Source: Rhizobium ruizarguesonis
Lineage (GTDB): Bacteria > Pseudomonadota > Alphaproteobacteria > Rhizobiales > Rhizobiaceae
DNA length: 64,000 nucleotides
Assembly (NCBI RefSeq): GCF_012349115.1
Contig: NZ_PQIG01000084.1
Span: 18,126 to 82,125 of the forward strand
Direction: 5' to 3'
Within the stretch, counting starts at the first letter, position 1. Each line of letters starts with the position of its first letter. Positions 26,853-37,593 of this stretch are shown here, one piece after another. Both the position numbers and the translations under genes were made by a program. The notes below the pieces were generated by a model, which saw only the letters and a list, made by a program, of their open reading frames with translations, was not told the origin of the DNA and ran no database searches.

Positions 26853-29800
26853 CGCCGCCCTCTTCCGTTTCGGCCGTCGACCATTCGGAGACGCGGGCAA
26901 GATGATCGTAGTCGCCGCCGAAATCGAATTGCTGGGCCGGGATCAGCCGCGAGGTAAAGCCCCTTTCGTTGGATTGCAGCAATCCTACGAACTTGACCAG
27001 CTGGTCGATCGATTCGGCGGCGAGATCCATCGCCGATCTGGCCTTGTCGCTGCGCGCTGAGCTCTCGTTGTTGACGGTATCGACTTGGAAGCGGCTCCCG
27101 GGTCGCAGACGCACATAGAGAAGATCCTGCGGCACCAGGCTGCCGGCATCGCGGAAGGCGCCGGCACTCAAGGCTGCCGCTTCGAGCGCAAGCTGGGGAT
27201 CGAGAAGCACACGCGCCTGCGCCGGCGAGGGATTGTAGCCGGTCTTGTAGTCGATGATGTCTGCCGAGTTTGGTCCTGTTGTGTCAATCCGGTCTGCGAC
27301 ACCAGTGAGCCGGATATTGATCGACTCCAGCTCCATGCCGCCCCGTACTTCCGTCAGCGTCTTCAGGATGCCATGTCGCCGTCCGGCCTCCCATTCGAGG
27401 AAGGCCCGGGCCACCTCGCGAAAGCGCGGTCGCCACACGGCATCGATATGCGGTGGCAGCCGCTCAAGGTCGAAAAGATCAGAAAGAATGCGCTCCATCG
27501 CCGCTGCCGCATCAAGCGTCCCGGCGATGTGAGCCTCGCGTATGAACCGGTCGATGATCTTGTGGTAGAGCGTTCCGCGTTCGGCCGCCCCTGGATCACG
27601 ATTGAACGCGTCGACCGGGTCAAGCCGCAGGACACGGCGGGCATAGATGGCATAGGGATCACGGCGCAGCCGGCCGACTTCGCTGAAGGAATAGGATTTC
27701 GGCTGTAGTGCCAGCGGCGGTTTCGGCGAGGGTCGCTGCGCCGGCGTCTGATCATCTCCCCGATCGATGAGACCGGCCCATTGCAGGAACCGGTTGCCGC
27801 GTTCCTTCAATTCCGCTTCGAACGCCTCTCCGCCGAGCGCCAGCAGCCGCTGCAGCCAACGCGAGGCGACGGTCGGCGTTGAACCCTGGCGCAGCGCACG
27901 CGAATAGATCAGATGGCGGGTGCCGCTCGCCATCTCGAAATCATGCGCCAGCTGGCCGATGCGCCGTTCCGGCGGCTCGAGGCCGATCTCCGTCTTCATC
28001 ATGCGCGGAATGAAGGGATTATTGGCGGTCTGCCCTGGCCAGGTGCCCTCGTTCAGGCCGCCGACGATCAGCGTATCGACGCTCTGCAGGCGGGCTTCCA
28101 GCGTGCCGAAGATGAAGAGCCTGGGATGGCTGAGCGCACGTGGCTTCACCGCATGACCGGCGGCCAGTGCGGCCATGATGTCGATCCATTGCGGACCGTC
28201 GGCCTCCATCTGGCCATCCGTGTCGATCACTTCACTGAGCAGGGCGGCGAGTGCATCTCCCGCTTCATTCGACCAGAGATCGGCGAGATTGCCGTGCGGA
28301 TCGACCGCGACCGCTTCCAGCGAACGGCCGGTGCGCTCGGCCCATTCGGACAATGTGAAGCTCACTGTTCTTCTGCGATCTTCCGGCCGGTGCCGCATCA
28401 GCGCCGAAGCCAGCGGCTCGGTCGCCTGTGCGACCCGCCGAGCAAGGTCGTATGCGGCGTCGGCTGCATCGGGCGAAAGCGCCTTTCGCCATTGCGGCGC
28501 GTGCCTGTCCAGCGCCTGTTCGGCAAGTTGGTGAGTGAGCAGCGGCTCGAGCGTGCTGATGTCCACCTCGACCACGCCGCCGCGCAGAGCCAGCAGCTCC
28601 AGGACTTCGGTAGCGGAAATCAGTGCGTCGCGTTCCAGGCCGAAGCGGGCAAGCGGATGTTTGAGCAAAGAGACGATCGCTACCGGATCGCCCGGTCGCA
28701 GCGCTGCCTCGAGCAGCAATTGCAGCAAGGTGCCTTGCGGCATGGCCGCAAGCGGTGTACCCGCCGAATCATCGGCGAGGATGCCGAAGCGGGAAAGCTC
28801 GGCCATGACCCGCCGGGCGAGATTGCGGTCCGGGGTTATGAGTGCTGCCCGGCTCTCGCCGTCCTGTCCCGGCCTCTCCAGTGCAAGCCGGAGCGCGATG
28901 GCAATCGCGGTTGCTTCCTCGCGCTCGTTGGCGGCTTCGATCAACGAAACATCGGCGAAGGCTGAAGACAGGGCGCCCCCCGGCAGATCGCTCTTCCAGG
29001 CCCCCCAATCACTGGTCGCCTCCGCCGGGGCGAAGGCCCGAGACAGGATTTCGGCGCGCCGGTCAAGATCGGCTCCCGATGTGTCGAGGAGCGCGACGTC
29101 GGCACGCGCCAGCTTCAGCCGCTTGAGCAGCGACGACAGGCCAAACTGCGGATGGCTTCGGCTTGCGGGATTGGTATGTTGGCCTGGCGCCGGTTCCGGC
29201 GCGACCATTTGCCAGTGCTGCTCGGACATGGAGAGATCAAGACCCGGAAGCACGATCACGCCTTCGGGCAGATTGGCGACGGCGGCGATGAGATCGGCGG
29301 TGGCGGGAAGGGAGCCAGTCGAACCGGCGATGATGATCGGTCCAGCGGGTTTCGTTGCCGAAAGCCGGCTTGCTTCGGCCCGGAGAATGGCGTTTCTGTG
29401 CCGCGCCGGCGAGGATTTGCCGAGTTCGGACAGCCGTTCGGGCCAGAAGGCGCTGGCGATCTGCAGGAACTCGGCCGTCAACTGCCACCAGGCGGCATAA
29501 TCGCCGGTGTCGAGTTTCGACAGTTCCGACCAGTCGAGATCCTCGGTCTCGATGGAATCGATCAGCTCCGCAAGGTTGCGGGCGAGCCAGATCGCATCCG
29601 CCGGACTTGCGGGCGCAGCCAGCGGCGAGTCTGAATGAATGTGGCGGACGATCTCCGGCAGTTTGTTTCGCCAGGCGAGGATCAGACGCGCAAGCTCCAG
29701 CAGACGGGCGGTATTTGACAGCGGCTGGGCGAGATCGATCGTTGCCGGCAACGCCTCGTCGAAATAGCCGCTATCATCATCGGTTTCGCCGAGGGGACGG

Positions 29801-30036
29801 ATAACCGGCAGGATCGCTGAGCGGCCGCCGAGCAGATCGACGAATTCGGACCGCAGCACACGCACGGCGCGCCGGGTCGGCAGGTAGATCGTCACCCTGG
29901 CAAGCGATAGCGGATCATCGGCCTTGTGCCGGAAAAGTGGCGTCAATCGGCCGTCGCAAAGCGTCGTCGCCAGCGTTTTCAGGAAAGAGAGGCCCGCCGG
30001 GATTGTCAGGATGCGTGGCTGGTGGCGCTCCACCAT
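26845..30036 (-). CDS. addB: Double-strand break repair protein AddB (alphaproteobacterial type)
   Basis: The 1063-residue partner of AddA. The N-terminus resembles an inactivated helicase (RILTIPAGLSFLKTL; VTIYLPTRRAVRVLR); the middle has VGGLNEGTWPGQTANNPFIPR, and the C-terminus a RecB-like nuclease with DIIDYKTGYNPS. Reading the whole product I find a single cysteine (residue 27), so the cysteine-held iron-sulphur cluster known from Bacillus AddB cannot form. It follows the MurU-like gene by 3 bases and overlaps addA by 8, so repair genes sit at the end of a long minus-strand operon. Confidence 0.93.
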   Translation of the reverse strand: MVERHQPRILTIPAGLSFLKTLATTLCDGRLTPLFRHKADDPLSLARVTIYLPTRRAVRVLRSEFVDLLGGRSAILPVIRPLGETDDDSGYFDEALPATIDLAQPLSNTARLLELARLILAWRNKLPEIVRHIHSDSPLAAPASPADAIWLARNLAELIDSIETEDLDWSELSKLDTGDYAAWWQLTAEFLQIASAFWPERLSELGKSSPARHRNAILRAEASRLSATKPAGPIIIAGSTGSLPATADLIAAVANLPEGVIVLPGLDLSMSEQHWQMVAPEPAPGQHTNPASRSHPQFGLSSLLKRLKLARADVALLDTSGADLDRRAEILSRAFAPAEATSDWGAWKSDLPGGALSSAFADVSLIEAANEREEATAIAIALRLALERPGQDGESRAALITPDRNLARRVMAELSRFGILADDSAGTPLAAMPQGTLLQLLLEAALRPGDPVAIVSLLKHPLARFGLERDALISATEVLELLALRGGVVEVDISTLEPLLTHQLAEQALDRHAPQWRKALSPDAADAAYDLARRVAQATEPLASALMRHRPEDRRRTVSFTLSEWAERTGRSLEAVAVDPHGNLADLWSNEAGDALAALLSEVIDTDGQMEADGPQWIDIMAALAAGHAVKPRALSHPRLFIFGTLEARLQSVDTLIVGGLNEGTWPGQTANNPFIPRMMKTEIGLEPPERRIGQLAHDFEMASGTRHLIYSRALRQGSTPTVASRWLQRLLALGGEAFEAELKERGNRFLQWAGLIDRGDDQTPAQRPSPKPPLALQPKSYSFSEVGRLRRDPYAIYARRVLRLDPVDAFNRDPGAAERGTLYHKIIDRFIREAHIAGTLDAAAAMERILSDLFDLERLPPHIDAVWRPRFREVARAFLEWEAGRRHGILKTLTEVRGGMELESINIRLTGVADRIDTTGPNSADIIDYKTGYNPSPAQARVLLDPQLALEAAALSAGAFRDAGSLVPQDLLYVRLRPGSRFQVDTVNNESSARSDKARSAMDLAAESIDQLVKFVGLLQSNERGFTSRLIPAQQFDFGGDYDHLARVSEWSTAETEEGGDE

Positions 30037-30039
30037 GGC

Positions 30040-30771
30040 TTACGCGAACGTCCGCAATCGCCGGATCGTTTCCTCTGCCTCGCCGATCGCGTCGGGCGTG
30101 CCGACCGTCAGCCAGTGGCCTTCGAGCACGATGCCGAAAAGCCGTCCGCGCGCGATCGCCTTATCGAAATAGATATTGAGGTTGAAAGCACCCTTCGGTG
30201 CATCGTCGAGCAACGACGGGTTCATGACGATCGCTCCGGCATAGACGACGGGATGGGACGGATCATCACGATAACGCGTCAGCCGGCCATCGGTTGCGAG
30301 GCTGAAGTCGTTCTTGCCGTTGTGACCCGTCGTATCCTCGATCCCAACACAAAGCAGCGCCATATCCATGCGTTCGGCATCGAAGAATCCGGCTAAGCGT
30401 TGTAGATTCGTCGGCCGCCCCGGCTGTTCGCCGATCCAGAAGAGATCGGCATTCATGACGAAGATATTGTCGCGGCTAAGCAGCCTCAGCCCCTTCGCCA
30501 GCCCGCCGCCGGAATTCATCAGCGCGTCCCGCTCGTCTGATATGACGATGTCGAGGCCGTGATAATTCCCGAGATGTTCGAGCATCTGGTCGGCGTGGTG
30601 GTGAACGTTGACGACGGCGCGTTCGATACCGGCCGCCACCAGCGAATCCAGCGCGTAGTCAATCATCGGCTTGCCGTCGATCTTCACCAACGGCTTCGGG
30701 ATCGTGTCGGTGATCGGGCGCATGCGGGTTCCGAGACCCGCGGCCAGTACCATGGCTTGTCTGATGGTCAT
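30040..30771 (-). CDS. Nucleotidyltransferase, MurU-like (N-acetylmuramate-1-phosphate uridylyltransferase)
   Basis: The 243-residue product is a sugar-phosphate nucleotidyltransferase: AMVLAAGLGTRMRPITD, then KPLVKIDGKPMIDYAL, FVMNADLFWIG and VGTPDAIGEAEETI. The size and the neighbouring AmgK-like kinase fit Pseudomonas MurU, which makes UDP-MurNAc from MurNAc-1-phosphate and so bypasses fosfomycin-sensitive MurA. The assignment rests on family and neighbour; other NDP-sugar products are possible. It lies 13 bases after the fusion gene. Confidence 0.85.
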   Translation of the reverse strand: MTIRQAMVLAAGLGTRMRPITDTIPKPLVKIDGKPMIDYALDSLVAAGIERAVVNVHHHADQMLEHLGNYHGLDIVISDERDALMNSGGGLAKGLRLLSRDNIFVMNADLFWIGEQPGRPTNLQRLAGFFDAERMDMALLCVGIEDTTGHNGKNDFSLATDGRLTRYRDDPSHPVVYAGAIVMNPSLLDDAPKGAFNLNIYFDKAIARGRLFGIVLEGHWLTVGTPDAIGEAEETIRRLRTFA

Positions 30772-30784
30772 TCTGATCCGGAAC

Positions 30785-32296
30785 TTATGATTCGCTCTGG
30801 CCTATTCCAGCCCTTGCGCACCAATCGCGCAAGGGGGCAAGCGTTTCATGCTCAAGCGCGACGTTTAGATAGGAAAGCGTCCGCGGCATATGTTTCAGAT
30901 AGCCCGGCTTGCCGTCGCGCTGCAAAAGGCGCACCCAAAGACCGGCAAGCTTGCAATTGCGCTGCGCCGACATGATTGCCCAGGCCTTCATGAACCCGGC
31001 TTCGTCGAAACCGCCCTGCGCGCGGCGAAGCCCCAGATAATCATCCATCAGCTGCCGGAAAAGCTCCGGCTCGATTGTTACGCGCGCATCCTGGACGATC
31101 GAGGCAAGGTCATAAGCCGTGGGGCCGATCATCGCGTCTTGGAAATCAATAAGGCCGATCTTGCGAATACCGCTTTCATGTTCGCGCCAGATGATGTTCG
31201 GCGAATGGAAGTCGCGCAGCAACAAATTCGTTTCAGCCGATTGCAACTCGTCGATCAAATGGTCCCAGATCGCGAGATACTCCTCGCGCTCGGCATCCGT
31301 GGGTGCCGTACCGCGCTTCCAGGCAACATGCCAGTCGAGCACAAGTTGCACTTCCATCTTCATCGCCGTGCGATCGAAGTCCGGAATGTGATGCGTGTGT
31401 GTGGCAGAAACCGGAATATCCTGCGGGATCTGCATGGAATGAAGATGGGCAAGGCAGGTGACGCTTTGCCGGTAACGCTCGGCGATTGGCTGTCCGTCTT
31501 CATCGAGCACACTTGCCGCGCCGAGATCCTCGATCAGCAGGATGCCTTGCTCATAGTCGACCCTATAAATCTCCGGCGTCGCAAAACCCCGCTCGCGCAA
31601 CGCATCAGCAATCGCAACGAAAGGATAAGCGTTCTGTGCCAGATGCGCGACTTTGGGATAGGGCTTGCCGTCATACACCGGCGGTCCTTCGGGATGCGGC
31701 CGCCAATCCATGAGTATTTTTTGCGGAGCACCGCTCGAATAGACATATTCGTAGGCGCGCAGCGAGGCATCGCCGGTCAGGAAGCGGCGTTTGGCATCCG
31801 GATAGCCGGCATCGTCGAGGAACTCGCGGATCGCCAGAACGCGGCGGATGCGCGAAGCCTGCGCGCCGGTGGCTCCGATCGTCGCCCGGCGGCCATTGCC
31901 CTCATGTACCAGCGTTAGCGCGATGCGCTCCGCGGGCAGTTCGCTCTCGGCCATCTCAGGCCATTCGACGAGACAGATACCGTTCTGCAGGGCCTCGTCG
32001 AAGCCAAGCTCGGTCAGTTCGGCAGGATCGGCGAGCCGGTAGAGATCGAAATGCGAAACGGCAATGCGCAGGTCGTAGGATTGCACCAGCGTGAAGGTCG
32101 GGCTCGGGACCTCGAGCCCCTCGTCATCGGCCATGGCGCGCAAGATCGCGCGGGCGAGCGAGGATTTCCCCGCGCCGAGATCGCCGGAAAGGGCAAGGCA
32201 ATCGCCGGCTTTCAGGGCCAGCGCCAGGTCTTCGCCGAGGCGGACGGTAGCCGCCTCGTCCTTCAGGAACAGCGAGATCGCATCACTGGTCGTCAT
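30785..32296 (-). CDS. tsaE: Fusion of TsaE (tRNA t6A synthesis) and an AmgK-like sugar kinase
   Basis: Two complete domains lie in 503 residues. Residues 1 to about 150 are TsaE: ALSGDLGAGKSSLARAIL (Walker A), PSPTFTLVQSYD, HFDLYRL and CLVEWPE; TsaE is the ATPase needed for the tRNA t6A modification. Residues about 165-500 are an aminoglycoside-phosphotransferase-fold kinase with LLRDFHSPNIIWRE (catalytic Asp/Asn) and IGLIDFQDAMIGPTAYDL (metal-binding Asp). That half resembles AmgK, the MurNAc/GlcNAc 1-kinase of peptidoglycan recycling, and a MurU-like gene follows. It overlaps divL by 4 bases. I see no frameshift or stop between the domains. Confidence 0.9.
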   Translation of the reverse strand: MTTSDAISLFLKDEAATVRLGEDLALALKAGDCLALSGDLGAGKSSLARAILRAMADDEGLEVPSPTFTLVQSYDLRIAVSHFDLYRLADPAELTELGFDEALQNGICLVEWPEMAESELPAERIALTLVHEGNGRRATIGATGAQASRIRRVLAIREFLDDAGYPDAKRRFLTGDASLRAYEYVYSSGAPQKILMDWRPHPEGPPVYDGKPYPKVAHLAQNAYPFVAIADALRERGFATPEIYRVDYEQGILLIEDLGAASVLDEDGQPIAERYRQSVTCLAHLHSMQIPQDIPVSATHTHHIPDFDRTAMKMEVQLVLDWHVAWKRGTAPTDAEREEYLAIWDHLIDELQSAETNLLLRDFHSPNIIWREHESGIRKIGLIDFQDAMIGPTAYDLASIVQDARVTIEPELFRQLMDDYLGLRRAQGGFDEAGFMKAWAIMSAQRNCKLAGLWVRLLQRDGKPGYLKHMPRTLSYLNVALEHETLAPLRDWCARAGIGQSES

Positions 32297-34878
32297 TCGG
32301 CGGCGGCGGAATGCGGTACATTGACCGAGGGGATACGGCAGATGACAGTCGTGCCCTTGCCGGGCTCGCTGTCGATCGTCACGTCGCCATGATGCAGGCT
32401 GACAAAGCTGTCGACGATCGAGAGGCCGAGGCCGGCGCCGCCGCGTTTGCCGCTTTTCGCCCCCGTGGCAAAGCGGTCGAAGACGGTCGCGATCATGTCA
32501 GGTGAGATGCCGGGGCCGCGATCGCTGACGGAGAAAACGAAATCCGTGCCTTCGCGATGGCATTCCAGCGAGATCGAAGTGCCTTCGGGCGAGAAATTCG
32601 CCGCATTGGAAAGAAGCTTCAGAAGGATCTGCTTCAGCCGCTGTGGATCGGCAACGATTGAGCCGAGATAGGCGGGTGCAGTGATTTCAAGCGCCACGCC
32701 GCTTTCGTGGAGGCGATCTGCGATCTGCATCGAGACGTCGTCGAGCAGGTCGTTGAGATCGATATCCGCATAATTGAGGCGCATGATGCCGGCATCGACG
32801 GTCGCAAGGTCGAGAATGTCGTTGACGAGCGTCAGGAGAACGGAGGACGAGGTCGAGATATGGTCGATATATTCAGCCTGCCGTTCGCTCAAGGGCCCGA
32901 CGCCCGGCGTGCGCAGGAGATCGGTGAAGCCGATGATGTTGGTCAGCGGTGAGCGCAGCTCGTAGGACACATGCTGGACGAAATCGTTCTTCAGCTCGTC
33001 GGCCTTGCGCAGCGCTTCGTTCTTCTCGGTCAGCGCGCGCTCGGCACGCACACTGTCCGTCATGTTGACGAAGGTCAGCATACTCTGCGCGTTCGGCAGC
33101 GGGATAACGGCGTAGTCGAGCACGAGGCCGGAGAAGAGTTCCAGCGTCCCCTGGCCCGAGCGGCGTTCGTCGTCGAAGCTGGTGATCAGTTCCGCGAAGG
33201 CTTTCCAGCCGTCCGGCCGGTCATAGGACGGCGCGCAGGCCTCGCCCAGCGCACGGATATGAGTGCCGGGCTTGGCTTCGGTTTCGGTGATCCCCCAGAG
33301 CGCCCGGAAGGCCGGGTTCGAAAGGCGGATGCGTCCGTCAGGGCCGAACACCGCGACACCTTCGGAAAGGTGGTCGATCGTTTCGCCCTGCACCTTGACC
33401 AGCGTGTTGTAGCGCGTTTCGAGATCGACCTGCTCGGTCAGGTTCTCGAACACCCAGGTGGCGCCACCCTGCGGATGTGCGGTCGCGAAGACGCGCAGTG
33501 TCTGCCCGTTCGGCAGGTGCCAGAGATCGGATTGCGTGTCGAGCGCGCGATAGACGGAAAGCGCGGCTTCCTTCCAGCTTTTCCAGTTGAGCTGGTCCGG
33601 CAGCTTCTTGGCAGCCCGGAGCCGCTCGAGCAGCTCGCTATTGTCAGGCCGGCCTTCGAGGAAGGCGATATCCAGTTGCCAGAGCGCGACGAAAGCCTGA
33701 TTGTAGAATTGCAGGCGGCGGTCGCCGTCGAAGATGGCAACGGGCGTGGCAAGATGATCGAGCGTTTCGGCATGGCTCTTCAGCGTCCGTTCCAGCTCGG
33801 CGCGCACCGCCTCTATGTCGGACACATCGATCGCGATGCCGGCCGAGCCGCCGGGAACCCTGACGTCGACGACGTCGAAGAATGTGCGGTTGCCGTGCAC
33901 GACCGTCGAAATCTTGTCGTGGAAGGGCGATTCCGGCGTCGTCGTCGCGCGAATGCGTTCGCGCGCCACGGTCGTCAACATCTCGCGACCTTCATTGATC
34001 GCCTGCTGCGGCGATCGCGCCTCGACCGCCTCGCCATAGGCCTGGTTGACCCAGGTGAGGCGGCCCACCGGGTCGCGCTGCCAGGCCGGCATGTCGATCG
34101 CGTCGAGCATGGTCTGGAAGGCCGAGATCGAGGTCATCAGCCGGTCGCGCTCGATCCTGAGTTCTGCCAGCTCGGCGCGCAGATTGTTGAGCGCGACGAA
34201 ACGGACGAAAGCACGCCCGCCGGAAACCCGGCCTTGCGCCTCGAGGATTTCGTCACGGATGGTTTCGACCACCATGTCGAAGCTCTGCGCCTCGTCGCGC
34301 AGCCGATCGATCGCTTTTTCCAGCTCGGAAGCCGAGCGTGATTTCAGCCATAGGCCGAAGGCCAGGAATTCGCCGTCTTGCGGCGCGCCGGTTTCAGGCG
34401 GAAGTTGGCCGAGCAGTTCGGGACGCGCGTTGCCGTCCCAGATGACGATCCGCCGGTTTTTGTCGGCGATCAGAGCCTGGTATTGCGAAATGCGCTGTTG
34501 GGCATCGGAGAGTGCCGAGCGAATTTCCCGGCTCTCGTTTTCCAGGTTGCCGCGCTGGCGCACGAGCCACAGCGTCGACAGCAGTGCTGCCGATATGACG
34601 CCGATGACGACGGAAACACCGACGACCTGCGAGGATGTGAAGAGGTGGGCAGAGGCTGCCGCCTGCTGCTCCCCCTGGGCCAGAACCGGCCGCGCCAGCG
34701 CGGCAAGCGCCGTGCCGGCGGCGCAGCTTTTCAGGAAGCGCGCCAATAGTCCGTGCTCTTGCTTCGTGGCCTCGTGTGCCGTTGCAGATTTATATCCTTG
34801 GCCTGCCATGAGCGGGCGGCGATCGGCGCGAGCGCCATCATCCGCCTGACCGGGCAGGCTGCTTTTCATTTCCGACAT
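32293..34878 (-). CDS. divL: DivL-like PAS-domain pseudo-histidine kinase
   Basis: The 861-residue protein has a signal-like hydrophobic segment, a membrane span (VVGVSVVIGVISAALLSTLWLV), a coiled coil, several PAS-like regions (FQTMLDAIDMPAWQRDPVGR; LATPVAIFDGDRRLQFYN; LSEGVAVFGPDGRIRLSN), and a C-terminal kinase core with HVSYELRSPLTNIIGF, DPQRLKQIL, DRGPGIS and GGAGLGLSI. The H-box has tyrosine (codon 32962-32964) where kinases have the phosphorylated histidine, as in Caulobacter DivL, which controls CckA and cell-cycle regulator CtrA. The longest frame starts TTG 34902; ATG 34878 has GGAG upstream. Function in this species is inferred. Confidence 0.8.
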   Translation of the reverse strand: MSEMKSSLPGQADDGARADRRPLMAGQGYKSATAHEATKQEHGLLARFLKSCAAGTALAALARPVLAQGEQQAAASAHLFTSSQVVGVSVVIGVISAALLSTLWLVRQRGNLENESREIRSALSDAQQRISQYQALIADKNRRIVIWDGNARPELLGQLPPETGAPQDGEFLAFGLWLKSRSASELEKAIDRLRDEAQSFDMVVETIRDEILEAQGRVSGGRAFVRFVALNNLRAELAELRIERDRLMTSISAFQTMLDAIDMPAWQRDPVGRLTWVNQAYGEAVEARSPQQAINEGREMLTTVARERIRATTTPESPFHDKISTVVHGNRTFFDVVDVRVPGGSAGIAIDVSDIEAVRAELERTLKSHAETLDHLATPVAIFDGDRRLQFYNQAFVALWQLDIAFLEGRPDNSELLERLRAAKKLPDQLNWKSWKEAALSVYRALDTQSDLWHLPNGQTLRVFATAHPQGGATWVFENLTEQVDLETRYNTLVKVQGETIDHLSEGVAVFGPDGRIRLSNPAFRALWGITETEAKPGTHIRALGEACAPSYDRPDGWKAFAELITSFDDERRSGQGTLELFSGLVLDYAVIPLPNAQSMLTFVNMTDSVRAERALTEKNEALRKADELKNDFVQHVSYELRSPLTNIIGFTDLLRTPGVGPLSERQAEYIDHISTSSSVLLTLVNDILDLATVDAGIMRLNYADIDLNDLLDDVSMQIADRLHESGVALEITAPAYLGSIVADPQRLKQILLKLLSNAANFSPEGTSISLECHREGTDFVFSVSDRGPGISPDMIATVFDRFATGAKSGKRGGAGLGLSIVDSFVSLHHGDVTIDSEPGKGTTVICRIPSVNVPHSAAAE

Positions 34879-35023
34879 CCGCGGTATGTCTCCGTCCTTC
34901 AATGTGCCGCATTACGACAAGACATCCCATTTTCGCAGCGGTCGGACAGGGTCCGGCGCCACGAATCAAGTCTTAAAACAATACTTCGGAAGGGAATCGG
35001 CGGGAAGGGAGCGTCCAAAAAAT

Positions 35024-35053
35024 AAGCCGCAGCATTTGTCAATGCTGCGGCTT
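35024..35053 (-). terminator. Terminator of ahcY
   Basis: AAGCCGCAGCATT and AATGCTGCGGCTT form a perfect 13-bp stem with a 4-base loop. On the minus strand it is followed by ATTTTTTGG. Confidence 0.92.
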
Positions 35054-35081
35054 CTACATCTTGTGGATATTAACGATCAGA

Positions 35082-36482
<1,401 letters not shown>

Positions 36483-36559
36483 AGAGGCCTCCAGGCTGAA
36501 AAACGTCTCAAAATTGGCGCAGGCGCGAAGATGATCGCGCGACGGATGGGCCGCGTGCT

Positions 36560-36667
36560 CATGCATCTCGCCGGAAAGTGTGCAGCGGTTCCGGGATAAC
36601 GACATGCATAACAACAAGAGCTAAAGCGCATTGCATGAATCAAGTTCGATGCGACGTGCTTTAGCGC
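36560..36667. repeat. RIME-like palindromic element, copy 3
   Basis: Two palindromes upstream of ahcY: CATGCATCTCGCCGG...GACATGCAT, and CTAAAGCGCATTGCATG...GACGTGCTTTAG. It is laid out as copies 1 and 2 but is more diverged. The rest of the ahcY-ptsH gap (36668-36756) is AT-rich with no gene; it probably holds the ahcY promoter. Confidence 0.75.
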
Positions 36668-36756
36668 ACGGCATGTCCGCCGTTTAGCAGGCTTCGCCCG
36701 GGATGGCAATAAGGATATAAAGAAGTCTTTATATGTTTATATGAGCTCGCCGGCGC

Positions 36757-37032
36757 TCACATTTCTTCGCCGAACCTGTTCTGGATCAGCTGATCCAGCG
36801 CCTCCAGCGCTTCCTCGGCCTGGCTGCCGCTCGCCGAGACCATGACGCTCGAGCCGGGGCTTGCCGCAAGCATCATCAGCCCCATGATGGAGGTGCCGCC
36901 GACCGTCATCCCGTCCTTGGAAACGGTGATGGCGGCATCAAAGGTCTCGACCATCTGCACGAATTTGGCGGAAGCGCGCGCGTGAAGACCGCGCTTGTTG
37001 ATGATGAGGAGTTCCCGGGAGAGCGATGTCAT
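36757..37032 (-). CDS. ptsH: Phosphocarrier protein HPr (regulatory PTS)
   Basis: The 91-residue protein has the phosphorylated histidine in KRGLHARASAKFV (His17) and a regulatory serine in GGTSIMGLMML (Ser48), the target of HPr kinase. It passes phosphate from EI to EIIA-type proteins. It lies 9 bases after the EIIA-Man gene. No sugar-specific EIIB or EIIC is present, so this is a signalling branch rather than a sugar importer. Confidence 0.94.
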   Translation of the reverse strand: MTSLSRELLIINKRGLHARASAKFVQMVETFDAAITVSKDGMTVGGTSIMGLMMLAASPGSSVMVSASGSQAEEALEALDQLIQNRFGEEM

Positions 37033-37041
37033 GAAGGCTCG

Positions 37042-37443
37042 TTATTTTCCGCTGAGCACACGGCTCGCGACATTGATATATTTCCGCCCGGCTTCGGAAG
37101 CTTCCACCAGCGCCTTCTCCATGTTGTTCTCGCCGCGCACGCCGGCAAGCTTGATCAACATCGGCAGGTTGACACCGGCAATGACTTCGGTATGGCCGCT
37201 GCTCATGACCGATATGGCAAGATTGGACGGCGTGCCGCCGAACATGTCGGTCAGGATGACGACGCCATGGCCATCATCGGCACCGGAAACGGCTTCCAGA
37301 ATGTCCTGCCGTCTCTGGTCCATGTCGTCTTCGGGGCCAATACAGACCGTCTCGATGAATTTCTGAGGACCGACGACGTGCTCGACAGCATGACGAAACT
37401 CTTCAGCCAGCTTGCCATGAGTGACAAGCACAAGTCCGATCAT
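37042..37443 (-). CDS. PTS EIIA component, mannose type (regulatory)
   Basis: The 133-residue protein starts MIGLVLVTHGKLAEEF, with the phosphorylatable His9, and has VVILTDMFGGTPSNLAI, the EIIA-Man signature. It is a stand-alone EIIA without EIIB/C partners. ATG 37443 is chosen because GGAG lies upstream and the fold starts there; the frame is open to 37497. In alphaproteobacteria such proteins take part in carbon and nitrogen signalling; the partner is not evident here. Confidence 0.92.
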   Translation of the reverse strand: MIGLVLVTHGKLAEEFRHAVEHVVGPQKFIETVCIGPEDDMDQRRQDILEAVSGADDGHGVVILTDMFGGTPSNLAISVMSSGHTEVIAGVNLPMLIKLAGVRGENNMEKALVEASEAGRKYINVASRVLSGK

Positions 37444-37593
37444 GATATTACTGCTCCCATAGACGCAAACGGTGGACCCAATATCGCAATGCAGCAATTA
37501 CGTCCACCGGTGGGGGCACATCTTGGCTATGAAAAGCCGAAGTGCAAGATAAAAATGCGAATATATAAGGCAGATTGACCAATCCGGAAGGCC

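Noticed and set aside
32971..34341. 456-codon plus-strand open frame opposite divL
   Set aside because: Shadow of the kinase gene; no recognisable motif.
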